DNA of 64,000 nt from Undaria pinnatifida (Eukaryota > Sar > Phaeophyceae > Laminariales > Alariaceae), in NCBI GenBank assembly GCA_012845835.1, contig JABAKD010000025.1:9615779-9679778 (forward strand), given 5' to 3'. Made by a program: the position numbers and the translations under genes. Position 1 is the stretch's first letter. Each line of letters starts with the position of its first letter. This document shows positions 1 through 10,496 of the stretch, one piece after another. The notes below the pieces were generated by a model that saw only the letters and a list, made by a program, of their open reading frames with translations, was not told where the DNA came from and made no database searches.

Positions 1-1480
1 AGAGATGATTCTGTGGGTATCCTACAGTATGCGGCGTGGTAAAAGAGTTGTATGAGACAGACGGAACTATCGATCAACGATCGACAGTTGCGCACTACTG
101 CTGTGCAGTGGCTTTGCGCACGTACTGATTCCTACGAAACGTGAAGAAACTTCGGAGTTACGTTCAGGTTGCAGGTCGAATTATATGTGAGCTCGAAGTA
201 ACTTAAATCGAACATATCAAAGGGCATTGTGTTGTTTCCCTTTCGTTTCGAAATCAGCAAAACAAATCGGGTAAGGCAGGGATGGTGACGTTCCTCTCTT
301 GCACTATGCACTACGTTTTGTTTCGTTTGGTACACATGATTCCCAAGAGGACAGTCAGTCGCTGGTGGTGCGGTTGACGGCAGCAACGACTCGTGCGAGT
401 ACCCAACTTTTGCGCTGCCTTCAAACTAATTCCATCTCGTCAAGTCGCCGTCATTCGTTATACCAGGCGTATATATTAGATCTGTGCACGAGTCGCATCC
501 CATTCCGTACACGTTTGTGGAATTCATATCGGTTGGTGGGAGTCTCTTTTTTTATCCATATGTACTACCTGGTAATCTGTAGTCTATATATTGTTGTGCT
601 CACCTCCGTAGGTGCATGATCCGTTCTGCCAGTTACGGCACAGTTCCGTCTGCGACGACACAGATACCCGTCGGAGCGACCAAATGAAAGAAAAACACGG
701 GGAACAAGAGCCAGGGAGGGTTCATACAGCGTAAGCATGCATCGCTTAAACGACGGCTACGACCTACCCCAACAACGTCCAGAGTCAAGAGCGCATACCA
801 GCAGGCCTCTATCCGTACGTGGGACAAACGAACAAGACAAATTGTTGCGTACCAACTTGATGCTAGAATTAGACTTCTGTTATATTGGACAGATTGTTAC
901 GTACGAACTTGATTCTTTGGTACGAGACTAAATCGTCAGTTGTGCATGGAATACGACCTCCTCTGTCGCACAAACCTTGAGGTTAGTGTTGATGATGGCC
1001 TGGGTCCGGCGACCCTGCTGCCGAGGCATCCACGCAGCACTTCTCGACATCATTAGGCCACAGTGATCCGGACTCGCTCTACAGTCAGACTAGCGGCTCG
1101 GTTGCTCTACGTTGCTAGGGTGGGCATGGCGACGAGTGCAGTCATTTTGTCTCCCAGGGTGACGTAAAAATGACCGAAATACTGGAACCTTGTTTGGAAA
1201 ACCTTTGGAATTTCAACCTGCTAGATCTTTCACCTTAGCCTCACCTGCTGTGATTGAGGCGCGTTTCGTATAGTTGAGTGTTCAGTATGTATATGCGGAT
1301 GTTGAAATCAAAACATCGAAAAGCTGTTGCGACCTGTAGTCCATGGGTGGATGCGACCTACGACATGTAATACAACCAAGACAAGCTTAATGTATCATTT
1401 ATCATGTCACATTTGTTTCTAACGGCAGTGTTTCCGTTTTGCTCTGTTTGCTTATTTGTTCATATGATCTCTAATGATCT
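1..1480. other. No gene recognised
   Basis: Both strands hold only short open frames (under about 110 codons) with no recognisable domain. There is no tandem repeat of note. The palindromic-looking string TACTACCTGGTA occurs at about 563-574 and recurs elsewhere in the window. I see nothing here that I can name. Confidence 0.5.
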
Positions 1481-1489
1481 GACTTCTTT

Positions 1490-1790
1490 TATGGTATTCT
1501 CGTACCTGGCACGCTAGCATTTAACTTGCTACACTTGCCTTACCGCGACTGCTTGGTTTACTCTCTCATTTCTGTGTGTTTTTTTTATTTTTGTTTTTTT
1601 CCTTTTTTTCATGGTCTGGCTTGTTATGCTGTGTTCCCACCCGGTACGCTAGCATTTCACTTGCTTTATCTTGATGAATTGCGACTATTTGGTTTACTCA
1701 GTCTCAGACTGCGACGACAGAGTATGTATCTCTCTAGGATGAAGAATCAGCACAAACGCTGGGTGTGTACCGATGTCGTTAGGTAGAAAT
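1490..1790 (+). repeat. Dispersed repeat family B, 3' part
   Basis: The block holds two diverged copies of a unit containing 'acgctagcattt..cttgct' (about 1510-1567 and 1640-1700). It ends in 'ctctctaggat' followed by a segment ending 'gtaggtagaaa'. The same terminal segment occurs at 19740-19925 on the plus strand and at 3912-4100 on the minus strand, so this is a dispersed repeat. It is pyrimidine-rich and has no convincing coding content. Its transposon class is unknown. Confidence 0.55.
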
Positions 1791-2029
1791 ACGAGGACAA
1801 CACGCACAAAGTCTGTAACCACATATTTTGTTTCTCTGCAAGATTAAGAATAGGCACGGATTGATGGCTTTTTGAACAGAAATAACGTTTAGATGTGGAG
1901 ACAACACACAAAGGAGTACGGCTGTAGTCAGTAGTACAGTCATATTTTCTTTTTATTTTGTTTTTGTGTACTACTACTGCTTGCTGTACGCTGCAGTAGG
2001 CACGTGGTCTGGTGTGCTGGGTTGCGTAA

Positions 2030-2140
2030 TAATATTCTAAAATTATTCTAAGGACGTCAGCTGCGAGTTCGACGAATTTATGGTCGATACTCATGTTTGC
2101 AAGCTGTGTTGTTGGTACTGGTAATACACCATGTGGGCGA
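2030..2140 (-). repeat. MSID-type module, conserved short frame
   Basis: On the minus strand an ATG at 2094-2092 follows the sequence GCAAAC and opens a frame beginning MSIDHKFVELAADVL. That frame runs 115 codons to 1747. The first 15-20 residues match the micro-frames at 42909 (MSIDLKFVERTADVL) and, more distantly, the MSFDEIFDLTAGVYF frames around 5-9 kb. After about residue 25 the frame reads into unrelated sequence, so only the start is conserved. Whether it is translated is unknown; it may be the first exon or leader of a dispersed element. Confidence 0.55.
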
Positions 2141-2249
2141 GAATTTTAATTATTAGGAGGGTTCCAGTTGCTTGGTTTTCTAAATTTTGTTTTTTGCCCG
2201 CGTGCGCTTTGCGGCATTTGTTTCACGTATGACATCAACTATGCTCACA

Positions 2250-2605
2250 CTTTCTCTCTCTTTCTCCGCTCCTAAACGTAACTCAGACCCAGCATCACCA
2301 TTCAAAAGCACGAGCAGCCCCCCACTTACCCACCACGGTACGTGCCTTCATTATTTCCGCGAGAAGGCTTCAGTCCTTTCTTCCTTCGTCAACTCGCATC
2401 GAATTGCGCCTACCCACACGCTGCTAGGCGCTTTAAGCAGTGCATTCATTTGGTGATTGTAGTTCAAAGTCCGACCCACGTGGGATTCAACCCCCGCACC
2501 AACCCCATACCGCTGTATGCAGTATTAACAGTAGCATTCGAAGGTGTAACCCCTTCTGTTCATAGAGCACCAGTTCGTTTGCTAAGTCAAATCAACTTGC
2601 TATAT
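2250..2605 (-). repeat. Dispersed repeat family C (candidate tRNA-derived SINE)
   Basis: Read on the minus strand, the block contains a B-box-like string GGTTGAATCCC (about 2485-2496), then 'gcgcctagcagcg' and 'gcgcaattcgatgcgag', ending in 'tgagttacg'. Related copies occur at 3225-3400 (minus, truncated) and 6190-6505 (plus). In the 6190 copy the head has an A-box-like TGGTCTAGTGG. The A and B boxes are therefore each seen, but not both clearly in one copy, so the SINE assignment is tentative. Confidence 0.4.
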
Positions 2606-3224
2606 TTGCAATAATGTGTACTACAACTCTCTACTACGAGGTAGGTATTATTTGTGAACACAGGGGCTTCGTTCATGTTTTGGTTATCTGAACCGACTGC
2701 TCCACGCCCCTCGGGGGCAAAGCGTCAGCCGATGCTACTGCGGCACTACCACCGCCGGTATGCGTGTTGTTGCTGAACCGGTTATATACCCCTTCTCCCT
2801 GTTATCCAATTTTTCCATTTTTCCTGTCACTTTACTTGTGTGTTTCTCCCTGTTGCTGCGTTGCTCCTTTTTTATTTGGGCACCCTTCTTTGTTTTGGGG
2901 GCTATATTGAGGCGATCATGGCGGTATGGACGCCGCCGTCGAAGATAAAACAAGTAGGGGACAGACCAGGCAGCAGTGATCCGAACCCTCTATTATAGTG
3001 AAGTTGCGTTCGGAACCTAGTTCGGATGCTGCATCGACGCCAGCTGGTTGATGTCGTCTGATTGGTTGCTGAAGTTTCTCTTGCTTAATCTGTAGGGTGC
3101 GTTTTCGCATTCGGTGCAGGGGCGACGATGGTGGCGGTATCAGCACCACCACTGGACAGAAATAAACATTTTGTTTATTTGTAGCTCATCCAATCTATTG
3201 TCTTCGCACTTATTATTTCTCCTG
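2606..3224. other. No gene recognised
   Basis: Only short frames are present, including a hydrophobic 62-codon frame at 2760-2948 that is probably fortuitous in pyrimidine-rich sequence. No repeat or RNA gene is recognised. Confidence 0.45.
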
Positions 3225-3400
3225 TTATCTCGTCAGACGTAACTCAGACCCGGGGTCACCGAGCAGGCTCCTCTCCCCTTTCCCCACCGCGATAAGCGCC
3301 TTTGTGTTTTTTTGCGACAAGGATTCAACACCTTCCCCCGTAGACTCGCGTGGAATTGTGCAAGGAGTAAGGAATTAGTTGTGCTACTCATGCACTAGTG
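3225..3400 (-). repeat. Dispersed repeat family C, truncated copy
   Basis: It shares 'cgtaactcagaccc.gggtcacc', the 'cgcgataagcgcctt' stretch and 'gactcgcgtggaattg' with the 2250-2605 copy in the same orientation. It lacks the B-box end. Confidence 0.45.
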
Positions 3401-3484
3401 TCATTCAAAACCCAATATGGTTGCCGTCCTCGATGCTTTTGGACAACATCACCTGCTTGCTGTGTGTGGTTTGTCTTTACATGA

Positions 3485-3565
3485 GACCGTTTTTTCTACC
3501 CAACGGCATCATTAGTACATCCAGTGTCCGTGCTGACCCTCCATTCTAGACCCGTGCTTCGATCG
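3485..3565 (-). repeat. Family B terminal fragment
   Basis: The strings 'ttttttctacccaacggcatca' and 'gtgctgaccctccattctag' match the reverse complement of the family B terminus ('ctctctaggat ... gtcgttgggtagaaa'). It abuts a family A copy, as the B end also does near 19.9-20.2 kb. Confidence 0.45.
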
Positions 3566-3800
3566 AGGGTCACCCGATATTTTACGATGTTCCTCAATTA
3601 GAGAGCTTAAGACCTTTCCCAAAATCTGATTGGGAGAATACATGAAAACTGTTACCGCTTGAAAAATACCATGGCCTAGGTACACCACGAGAAGCATGAA
3701 AAAAAAGACTTGGTTCCGACCATTTTGGGTTAATTAAGGAGCTTAGACTAATCATTCAGAAAGAACTTCGGACGGAAAGTGATACCTCTATCGTAGCACG
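3566..3800 (-). repeat. Dispersed repeat family A
   Basis: Recognised by 'cctcaattagagagcttaag', then 'ccatggcctaggtacaccacgag', then 'ccgaccattttgggttaa'. The same three blocks in the same order, or reverse-complemented, occur at 16505-16710, 20245-20485, 43875-44095 and 60075-60400. The family is about 220-250 bp, moderately diverged, with no open frame. Transposon class unknown. Confidence 0.55.
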
Positions 3801-3911
3801 CGTTCCTACAGCAGTAAAGATATACAAATCATGTGGTCATAGAATCCGTGAAAAAAAGTTCACCAACAATAGCAATTTATCAAGGTATATTACGTGTGTT
3901 GTCTTCATATA

Positions 3912-4510
3912 TCACCGTTTTTTCTACCCAACGACATCAGCACACACGCCCAGATTTCGTGCTGATTCTCCATCCTAGAGAGATACATATGCTGTGGTCA
4001 CAGGCTGTGAAACAGAGTAAGCAAAACAGTCGCAAAATACAAGGGTAAATCCAGTGAAATGATATCGTACCGGATACGATAAAACACAACAAAACAAGCC
4101 AGAATACAAGAATAATAAGTAAAATGAATAAAAACGATAGTAAAAAAGAAAATGGAAAAGAAGAAAGTAAAACAAAGCGAAGCAAATGACAGGTGTCCTG
4201 AATCAATGGAATAATGTGGTACAGGGAGGTCGAGAAGGAAGGGCTGCAGCAAGAGCCACATACGCGCCGAAGGAGAACAGATACTTGTGGCACGGACAAA
4301 ACAACACAAAGAAGATAACAGCCGTTTCACGCACAAAACAACACGAAGAAGAGGGAAAAAGATGCCGGCATGTGGCACAATAAGGCCGGTGGGGAAGGAA
4401 ACAAAAAGAGGAGAAAAAAAAGAAAAAAAAGAAAGCACGACAGAAAAAGCCATTACTACTACTGGCTTGTCGCTTTCGCGCTCCGCCTATTGAACTCAAC
4501 GAAGACAAAA
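3912..4510 (-). repeat. Dispersed repeat family B, long copy
   Basis: Starts with 'tctacccaacgacatcagcac', runs through 'atcctagagagatacata', 'ggtaaatccagtgaaatg' and an A-rich stretch, then 'gaagagggaaaaagatgccgg' and 'aaggccggtggggaagg'. The reverse complements of these strings occur in order at 19475-19925. The apparent ORFs on both strands are compositional (polypurine/polypyrimidine). Confidence 0.55.
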
Positions 4511-4583
4511 AAAGCAGAAACTACCACTCGCTGTAGAAGAGGGTTCAGAGCTGTAGCAACAGTATCACACGCTCCATGTGAGA

Positions 4584-4798
<215 letters not shown>

Positions 4799-4799
4799 G

Positions 4800-5290
4800 C
4801 TCCACTTATGAGTGGAACTGGTACCTTGCCACACGAGCTACCACCAAGGTGAAGCAAAACTGAAATGCTAGCGTACAAGTGACGAGATCACAACAAAGCA
4901 AGTTAAATAATAAATATATAGACTATGGCAAACGACACATGTTCTGAAGAATGCAATTTTCTAAAAATTAACAAGCGTCAACTGCGAGTACAACCGATTG
5001 AATGATTGAAACCCAACGTTGCAATCTGCGTGTTACATCTATGTTTCACTATTATAATGTACTCGTAGTAGGATGTAATTCAAGAAGATGCGAAAAGAAG
5101 CAAAAACAGCATATCTACGTGCTGAAGAAGAACCGCACGGACGAAAAGAACGAAGGAGAGGGAGAAGATTCCGGCTTAAGGCCGAGGGGGAGGGAAATAA
5201 GCACTGAAATAGGGAACAAAGAGAAACACGGCAAAATATAAAAAATAAAAGAACATTAAACAGGCAAGACAACAACTGCTGTCATACTGG
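4800..5290 (-). repeat. Family B fragment with degenerate MSID module
   Basis: The sequence 5110-5270 (cgcacggacgaaaag, gggagaagattccgg, aaggccgaggggga) matches the purine-rich part of family B in minus orientation. At 4965-5035 the minus strand aligns to the MSID module ('actcgcagttgacgcttgtt' against 'actcgcagctgacgtcctt'), but the start codon and frame are lost. The CAA tract therefore sits inside or between B copies. Confidence 0.4.
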
Positions 5291-5439
5291 CGCTGGCCAT
5301 TCATAGTTCACGAGTTGCAGGCTGTATGTTGTGCTTTGTTTTACCTTTCTGTCCTGCCGTCCTGTGTACCTTTCTCCCTAATTGTGTTTCATCTTTTGTG
5401 TTTGTTTTTTCTTCCGTCATCTTTTATATTATAAAAAAT

Positions 5440-5625
5440 GAAAATACACTCCAGCTGTGAGATCGAAGATTTCGTCGAAACTCATCTCTGCAAGCTGTGT
5501 GTGATACTCCTATCGCGCGCATTACGAGTTGTGTGTCCTCATTATAAAATATAGGTCGGCGACTCCCGTTATAACTACAGAGTGTAGCTATCAGGGTCAA
5601 CAGGGTGATCTTTTATGTTATGAAA
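5440..5625 (-). repeat. MSFD module, minus strand
   Basis: On the minus strand an ATG at 5485 opens a short frame beginning MSFDEIFDLTAGVYF, preceded by 'cacacagcttgcagag' and, further upstream, 'gagtcgccgacctata' and 'gttgaccctgata'. The whole 180-bp block is nearly identical to the plus-strand copies at 6755-6935 and 8783-8960. Confidence 0.75.
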
Positions 5626-6189
5626 TATGTTATGTATGTTGTACACCAGGTATTCAAAGCTGCAAATAGTCTGGTGTTCTCGCTTGCATATTTGTTTTTC
5701 TTTCCGTGTGCTTTTTATGATTGCATAGCATGGCCAAATCACCTTGCTGCATTTGCAATGGGTGTCTTTGTCTCGTAGTTTGTGGCCCCATAGCTCGTCT
5801 CTCTATGGCCGTCAACACGGAGATTGGTTGGTGGTGCTGGATTTACACGGGTGGAAAGGTTAGCTTAATATGTAGAACACACACCGTTCTACTGATACAG
5901 TTTTTGTAGTACTGTAACTTTTTTTGTACACACATTTTTTGCTGACCACGTTGTACTAGTATATACCAATTCACAGGAAGGTGCGACGTTCATTCTACGT
6001 ACTTGTACATGTACCATTATACCTGGCCATAGGGGCAAAAAACATGGGAAAACTGTTGTCTACCAGGGTGCGCATCAATATATGTATTTGAATAGGCAAG
6101 ATCAAACGCGTGCCATCACATAACAGCACCAGCAGTATCTCACTATTTTACTAACTCTTTATCTATGTATATAGGAATATATCATATCC
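5626..6189. other. No gene recognised
   Basis: AT-rich sequence with short frames only; no named domain, tandem array or RNA gene seen. Confidence 0.4.
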
Positions 6190-6505
6190 AGTCGCCCCCG
6201 TGGTCTAGTGGTTACCCTCGAAGAACACTACAAACGTTTGCCCTTCAGTGTCATTGTCACCGCCGTGCTAACATTGTATTTTAGTTGCAAAAATCCAAAA
6301 ACGAGGACCGACTGATGAGAGCGCCTAGTAGCGCGGGTATAGGTACAATTCGACGCGAGTCGACGACGGAAGATAAAGCTGAATTGTTCTCGGGATAAAA
6401 ATGGAGGGACGGAGGAGGGCCCGCTATGTGACCCCGGATCCGAGTTACTACTGGGAGAGAGTACGAGAGATAGTAGTGCGAGAAAGTTAAGGTGGGATGA
6501 TGAAA
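6190..6505 (+). repeat. Dispersed repeat family C with tRNA-like head
   Basis: Begins with 'gcccccgtggtctagtggtta', whose TGGTCTAGTGG is a good pol III A-box and resembles the 5' part of a tRNA. After about 30 bases it departs from a tRNA cloverleaf, and no full tRNA can be drawn. It continues through 'gagcgcctagtagcgcggg' and 'acaattcgacgcgag' to 'cgagttactactggg', the reverse complement of the family C blocks at 2250-2605. A tRNA-derived SINE is the simplest explanation. Confidence 0.4.
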
Positions 6506-6529
6506 AACTATAGACTGTAGTTGAACAAA

Positions 6530-6720
6530 ATATACACTTCAACTGTAAGATCGAAGATTTCGTCGAAATTCATCGTTGCAAGCTGTGTGTGGTACTCCGA
6601 TCGCGTGTATTACTGGGTGTGGGTCCTCATTAAGGGTATAGGTCGGCGACTCCCCGCGGAACTACAATGAAGCTTGTACCAGGGTCAACAGGGTGATATA
6701 CGAATATGTGGGATATGTAT
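6530..6720 (-). repeat. MSFD module, left arm of inverted pair
   Basis: The minus strand opens at ATG 6573 with MNFDEIFDLTVEVYI, a slightly diverged version of the MSFD frame. It is followed 5' by 'cgatcgcgtgtattac', 'gtcggcgactcc' and 'agggtcaacagggtgat'. It faces the plus-strand copy starting about 45 bases away, giving a head-to-head inverted repeat. Confidence 0.75.
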
Positions 6721-6754
6721 AAGACAATACGTATCTCTTTCTTGTAATTAGCGA

Positions 6755-6935
6755 TGTCAGCAAATGACCCTGATAGCTAAACTGTAGTTGTAAGGGGAGT
6801 CGCCGACCTATATCCTTAATGAGGACACACAACTCGTAATGCGCGCGATCGGAGTATCACACACAGCTTGCAAATATGAGTTTCGACGAAATCTTTGATC
6901 TCACAGCTGGAGTGTATTTTCATTTTTAGAAAATA
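6755..6935 (+). repeat. MSFD module, right arm of inverted pair
   Basis: Plus-strand copy with 'gaccctgatagcta', 'gagtcgccgaccta', 'aatgaggacacac' and 'cacacagcttgcaaat', then ATG at 6876-6878 opening MSFDEIFDLTAGVYFHF and stopping at once. Together with the 6530-6720 copy it forms an inverted repeat with arms of about 170 bp. Confidence 0.75.
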
Positions 6936-7134
6936 ATGGTACCTACAAATATTCTATAAAATATTCTAGCTTTCGATCGTTGTATCATACAACAACAAAT
7001 TATGAAGATTTAACACGTTATTTACTGCACTTAAACACTGGGTTGCATGCTGCATCTAACATCAAACCTTCTAGAATAGTAAACATTACAAGCCAGATGA
7101 TATAAAGGGATGTCTTATTGCTTCAATCGTCAGG

Positions 7135-8780
7135 TTTGTCCCCTTTGAGGATTTATAGTTTCCGCGCACATACTGAAATGTCCCGCCCCCCGCCCCCCCC
7201 CCCCCCCCCCCCTCCCCTCCCCCTCCACTGACCCCTCTTGCTCATAATAAAAATAATAATTAACCCCCCCCCCCCCCCCCCCCCCCCCGCCCCTCCGTCC
7301 CCCGATTCCCCCCCCCTTCCGCCTAGTTTGTCCAAACGCCCCACTCACAATCAAAATCGGCCTGAGTAATAAACACCTATACGCAGTTGATATCACGTCA
7401 TTATCTTTCTCACCATCCATGACGTAGTTTTCAATTATTTTCCCCCCTAACCCCCCCCCCCCCCCCCCCTCCAACGCCCCCTCTTTTCCTGACAACCTGC
7501 ACGATCGCCTAGACCTAGCACCACGCGTATAACAAGCTGCTACATATCTTTGATCTCACAGCCAAAGTGTATTTGAATATTATTTGTGACCTAAACCTCC
7601 TAAAAAGTCTGCCCCCCCCCCCCCCCTCTTGCTCTCCCATACTCAAACGCCCCACCAAATATCGAAATCCGCCACATTAATAAACACTTCACGCACAGGA
7701 TATCACCTCATTATCTTTCGAGAGCCATCCATGCCGCTGTGTTCCCCCCCCCCCCCCCGCCTCGAACGCCCCCTTCTTCCCCATCACCCGCACCATCGCC
7801 TAGACCTAGCACCACATGTATAACAAACCCCTCACCTTAAGCCCTTCCCCCCCCCCCCCCCCCCTCCAACGCCCCCTCTTTTCCGACGACCTGCACGATC
7901 GCCTAGACCTAGCACCACGCGTATAACAAGCTGCTACATATCTTTGATCTCACAGCCGAAGTGTATTTGAATATTATTTGTGACCTAAACCTCCTAAAAA
8001 ATCTGCCCCCCCCCCACCCCTCCCCCTCTTGCTCTCCCTCACTCAAACGCCCCACCAAATATCGAAATCCGCCACATTAATAAACACTTCACGCACAGGA
8101 TATCGCCTCATTATATTTCGAGAGCCATCCATGCCGCTGTGTTCCCCCCCCCCCCCCCCGCCTCGAACGCCCCCTTCTTCCCCATCACCCGCACCATCGC
8201 CTAGACCTAGCACCACACGTATAACAAACCCCTCACCTAAAGCCCTTCCTCCCCCCCCCCCCCCCCCCCCCGCCCCCACACCCCCCACCTCCCCCCCAAC
8301 CCATCCCAACCCCACCCCCTCGAACACTCCACCCTCTCTTTACTCACTGATTGTACGACTTACCCCAGGATATACATGATAAACTGATGTATTATTTCCA
8401 AAACCGTCACATTTATCCCCTCAAAATAATGTATAGTTTCCAGGCACATATTGAGCTGCCTCCCCCGCCCCAACCCCCCCCCCCCCGCCCTCAATAATAT
8501 ACTGGTGCCAAAACCGTCAGATTTATCCCCTCGAAAGGATTTATAGCTTACATGCACAAATTGCCCCCTTCCCCCCCCCCCCCCCCCCCTCCAAACCCGC
8601 TCGCGTTTGATCAAAACCAGGCCCCCACGTCCTTCGAAACTCCGCCCCACCCCCCTCACCGGTTATTCGACTTACAAGATTCACTTGATAAAAGGATACA
8701 TTTCCCTTCACAGCTGTCAGATTTTGTCCCCCTCAGAAACGGGTTTCATAGTTTCCGCGCACAGACTGACTAAAATCATC
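7135..8780 (+). repeat. C-tract composite repeat, copy 1
   Basis: A chain of sub-blocks separated by runs of 10-25 C: 'cctcattatctttc..gccatccatg', 'catcgcctagacctagcaccac', 'aaaaccgtcacatttatcccctc', 'tcaccggtta' and 'cagctgtcagattttgtccccctcag'. The same sub-blocks in the same order occur at 28055-29035 and 32130-32899, each followed by an MSFD module. The apparent Pro- or Gly-rich ORFs come only from the C-runs. This is a dispersed composite element or satellite-like unit, not a gene. Confidence 0.75.
7469..8262 (+). repeat. 395-bp tandem duplication inside the composite repeat
   Basis: The block starting 'ctccaacgccccctcttttc' at about 7469 recurs at about 7864 and continues in parallel ('cacgcgtataacaagctgct', 'tttgatctcacagcc.aagtg', 'gacctaaacctcctaaaaa'). 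Both copies include the tail of an MSFD module (FDLTA.VYLNII frame), so the duplication captured part of that module. The two copies are nearly identical outside the C-runs, so the duplication is recent. Confidence 0.75.
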
Positions 8781-8782
8781 CT

Positions 8783-8960
8783 GTTGACCCTGATAGCTAC
8801 ACTGTAGTTGTAAGGGGAGTCGCCGACCTATATCCTTAATGAGGACACACAACTCGTAATACGCGCGATCGGATTATCACACACAGCTTGCAAAGATGAG
8901 TTTCGACGAAATCTTCGATCTCACAGCTGGAGTGTATTTTCATTTTTTATAATATACTGG
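8783..8960 (+). repeat. MSFD module, plus strand
   Basis: Starts near 'gttgaccctgatagctac', with ATG at 8896-8898 opening MSFDEIFDLTAGVYFHFL and stopping at TAA. The preceding 80 bases ('cagattttgtccccctcag') are repeated again after this module, so 8700-8960 and 8963-9245 form a tandem pair of about 265-280 bp. Confidence 0.8.
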
Positions 8961-9049
8961 ATAAGGTGATGCACTCCTTCTGCAACCGTCAGATTTTGTC
9001 CCCCTCAGAAACAGGGTTTATAGTTTCAGCGCACAGATTGATTGACATC

Positions 9050-9245
9050 ACCTTGTTGACCCTGGCACAAGCTAAACTGTAGTTCTAAGGAGAGTCGCCG
9101 ACCTATGCCTTCAATGACGACACACATTCAGCAAACGCGCGCGATCGGAGTATCACATCCAACTTTCAAAGATGAGTTTCGACGAAGTCTTCGATCTCAC
9201 AGCAAGCAGCTGGATGGAGGGTATTTATATTTTATAATATACGAT
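9050..9245 (+). repeat. MSFD module, second tandem copy
   Basis: ATG at 9172-9174 opens MSFDEVFDLTASSWM. A small insertion (aagcagctggatgg region) keeps the frame open while altering the residues after DLTA. Upstream 'gttgaccctggcacaagcta' and 'gagtcgccgacctatg' match the other copies. Confidence 0.75.
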
Positions 9246-9259
9246 ACACCTGCAACTTA

Positions 9260-9604
9260 TTAATAGTGCAATGCACTGTCATACCCGGAGGCAGCCGTCG
9301 CTAGGAACTCGCGCAGAAGGATGCTTGTTGTGCTGGACATGAACTTGTGTGCGTTGGTGGATGGTGATTGATCGTTCATCAAATTCACATACACAGTCAC
9401 GACAGGAGTCTCGAAATCTAGACCGCGAAAACTCTGCGACTCAGTTCCGTCCTCGCGGTTCAGAGCTCGGTTTTTGGTTAGATGGCCGGAACAATCTCCC
9501 AGAACGAACAATCTAAGGAACGGTAAAGTGCTGCGTTTCAAACACGCCGTAGGCGGGAACAGAGGCAGCAGCAGCTCTTCTTTTAACCAACGCACGTAGT
9601 TGAA
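9260..9604 (-). CDS. Unrecognised open frame
   Basis: An open minus-strand frame of about 111 codons with balanced amino-acid composition (contains FLRLFVLGDCSGH and VTVYVNLMNDQSP) and no low complexity. No ATG opens it; it starts after a stop upstream. It could be an internal exon or chance. No domain is recognised. It is flanked by MSFD repeats on the right-hand low-coordinate side and by CTA-type trinucleotides. Confidence 0.15.
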   Translation of the reverse strand, partial: FNYVRWLKEELLLPLFPPTACLKRSTLPFLRLFVLGDCSGHLTKNRALNREDGTESQSFRGLDFETPVVTVYVNLMNDQSPSTNAHKFMSSTTSILLREFLATAASGYDSALHY

Positions 9605-10131
9605 GATAATGCACTTCAGCGGGAGTTGCTATTAATAGCGACCGCTACAGAGCATCGATGATATTTTTACAGAGTTGGGCTGCGGTACTACTACTACTTA
9701 CTACTGCTGTGGACTAACAAGAAGTTATCGGGATGTGGGCGAGGAGGTGGGGTGTGCACAAGGGAAAACGCACCGTCTCACACCGCACCAGGTGGGGGTC
9801 CGTCCTCGCGGTGAGAACACCACAGTCACGAAACAGAGCGCGGCGGAACCTCACACAACAGTTTAAAACAACGACTGGCTCCCATTCCTCAATCTTTCGG
9901 AACTCCAACCTGACCGCGCATTTTACGTTTTCTTAAACGTTTTCAATGTAGTGTTGGGCAATCAACTAAATAAGCATGGCATAATCGTCCTTTTAGCTCG
10001 CTTATTATAAGCGTAATGAAAGCATCTTTGTCTTGCTTATTTGTATTTTGAGCAAATAAGCATACTTCACTAAGGCAACCAAAATTAGTAGTTTTAGTAA
10101 TGCTTAATTGAATATTTATACTACCTGGTAG
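9605..10131. other. Intergenic, trinucleotide and AT-rich patches
   Basis: A short CTA/CTG patch at 9687-9715 (ctactactacttactactgctg) is followed by unassigned sequence. An AT-rich stretch at 9955-10080 repeats 'aataagca' and 'cttatt' strings, loosely like the 13.7 kb duplication. No gene recognised. Confidence 0.4.
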
Positions 10132-10371
10132 TTAGCTTCGTACTTCAGCGTCGCGGCACTGCCGCAAGCCGCCGTCAGCACGGTACAGGCCGCCCTACTC
10201 GTCATGTTCAATAACATGGACGGGGAGACGTTGTACACGTCCACGAAACAGCTCCAAGAAACGTCGATGGAGGTCTGTGAAGATGTGCAAAGGCTGCCTC
10301 ATGAAAAGTTGCCGGCTACATCAAGAACACTTCCCCTCACTCATAAGGGCTGGCGGAGAAGCACTCCCTGA
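10132..10371 (+). pseudogene. Cullin-like gene fragment
   Basis: The open frame from 10132 to the TGA at 10369 encodes VSTVQAALLVMFNNMDGE followed by about 50 further residues. The block V-S-T-x-Q-(x4)-L-x-M-F-N-N matches the late part of cullins, where 'VSTFQ..ILMLFN' precedes the helix leading to 'LQSLA'. The remainder is weaker (an LQET and an RLPHEK stretch). There is no start codon, and a stop follows after 80 codons, so it is an exon or a relic. Cullins are scaffolds of ubiquitin ligases. The match rests on about 20 residues by eye and could be fortuitous. Confidence 0.35.
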
Positions 10372-10496
10372 GATAAACGGGTCGACTAATGAGACGCCCG
10401 TACCAGGGGTCTGTGCGCTGGGCGTCACGTGTGGTTTGATGTCAAGCGTGGTATTGACTCGTTACATGCGCTCTCTCATCGGCGTCGAGGATATCG

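Noticed and set aside
6191-6262. tRNA gene at the family C head
   Set aside because: Good A-box but no matching acceptor stem, anticodon arm or T-loop; treated as SINE-like.
7130-8660. Pro-rich and Gly-rich ORFs in the C-tract repeat
   Set aside because: Coding capacity depends on poly-C/poly-G run lengths, which differ between copies.
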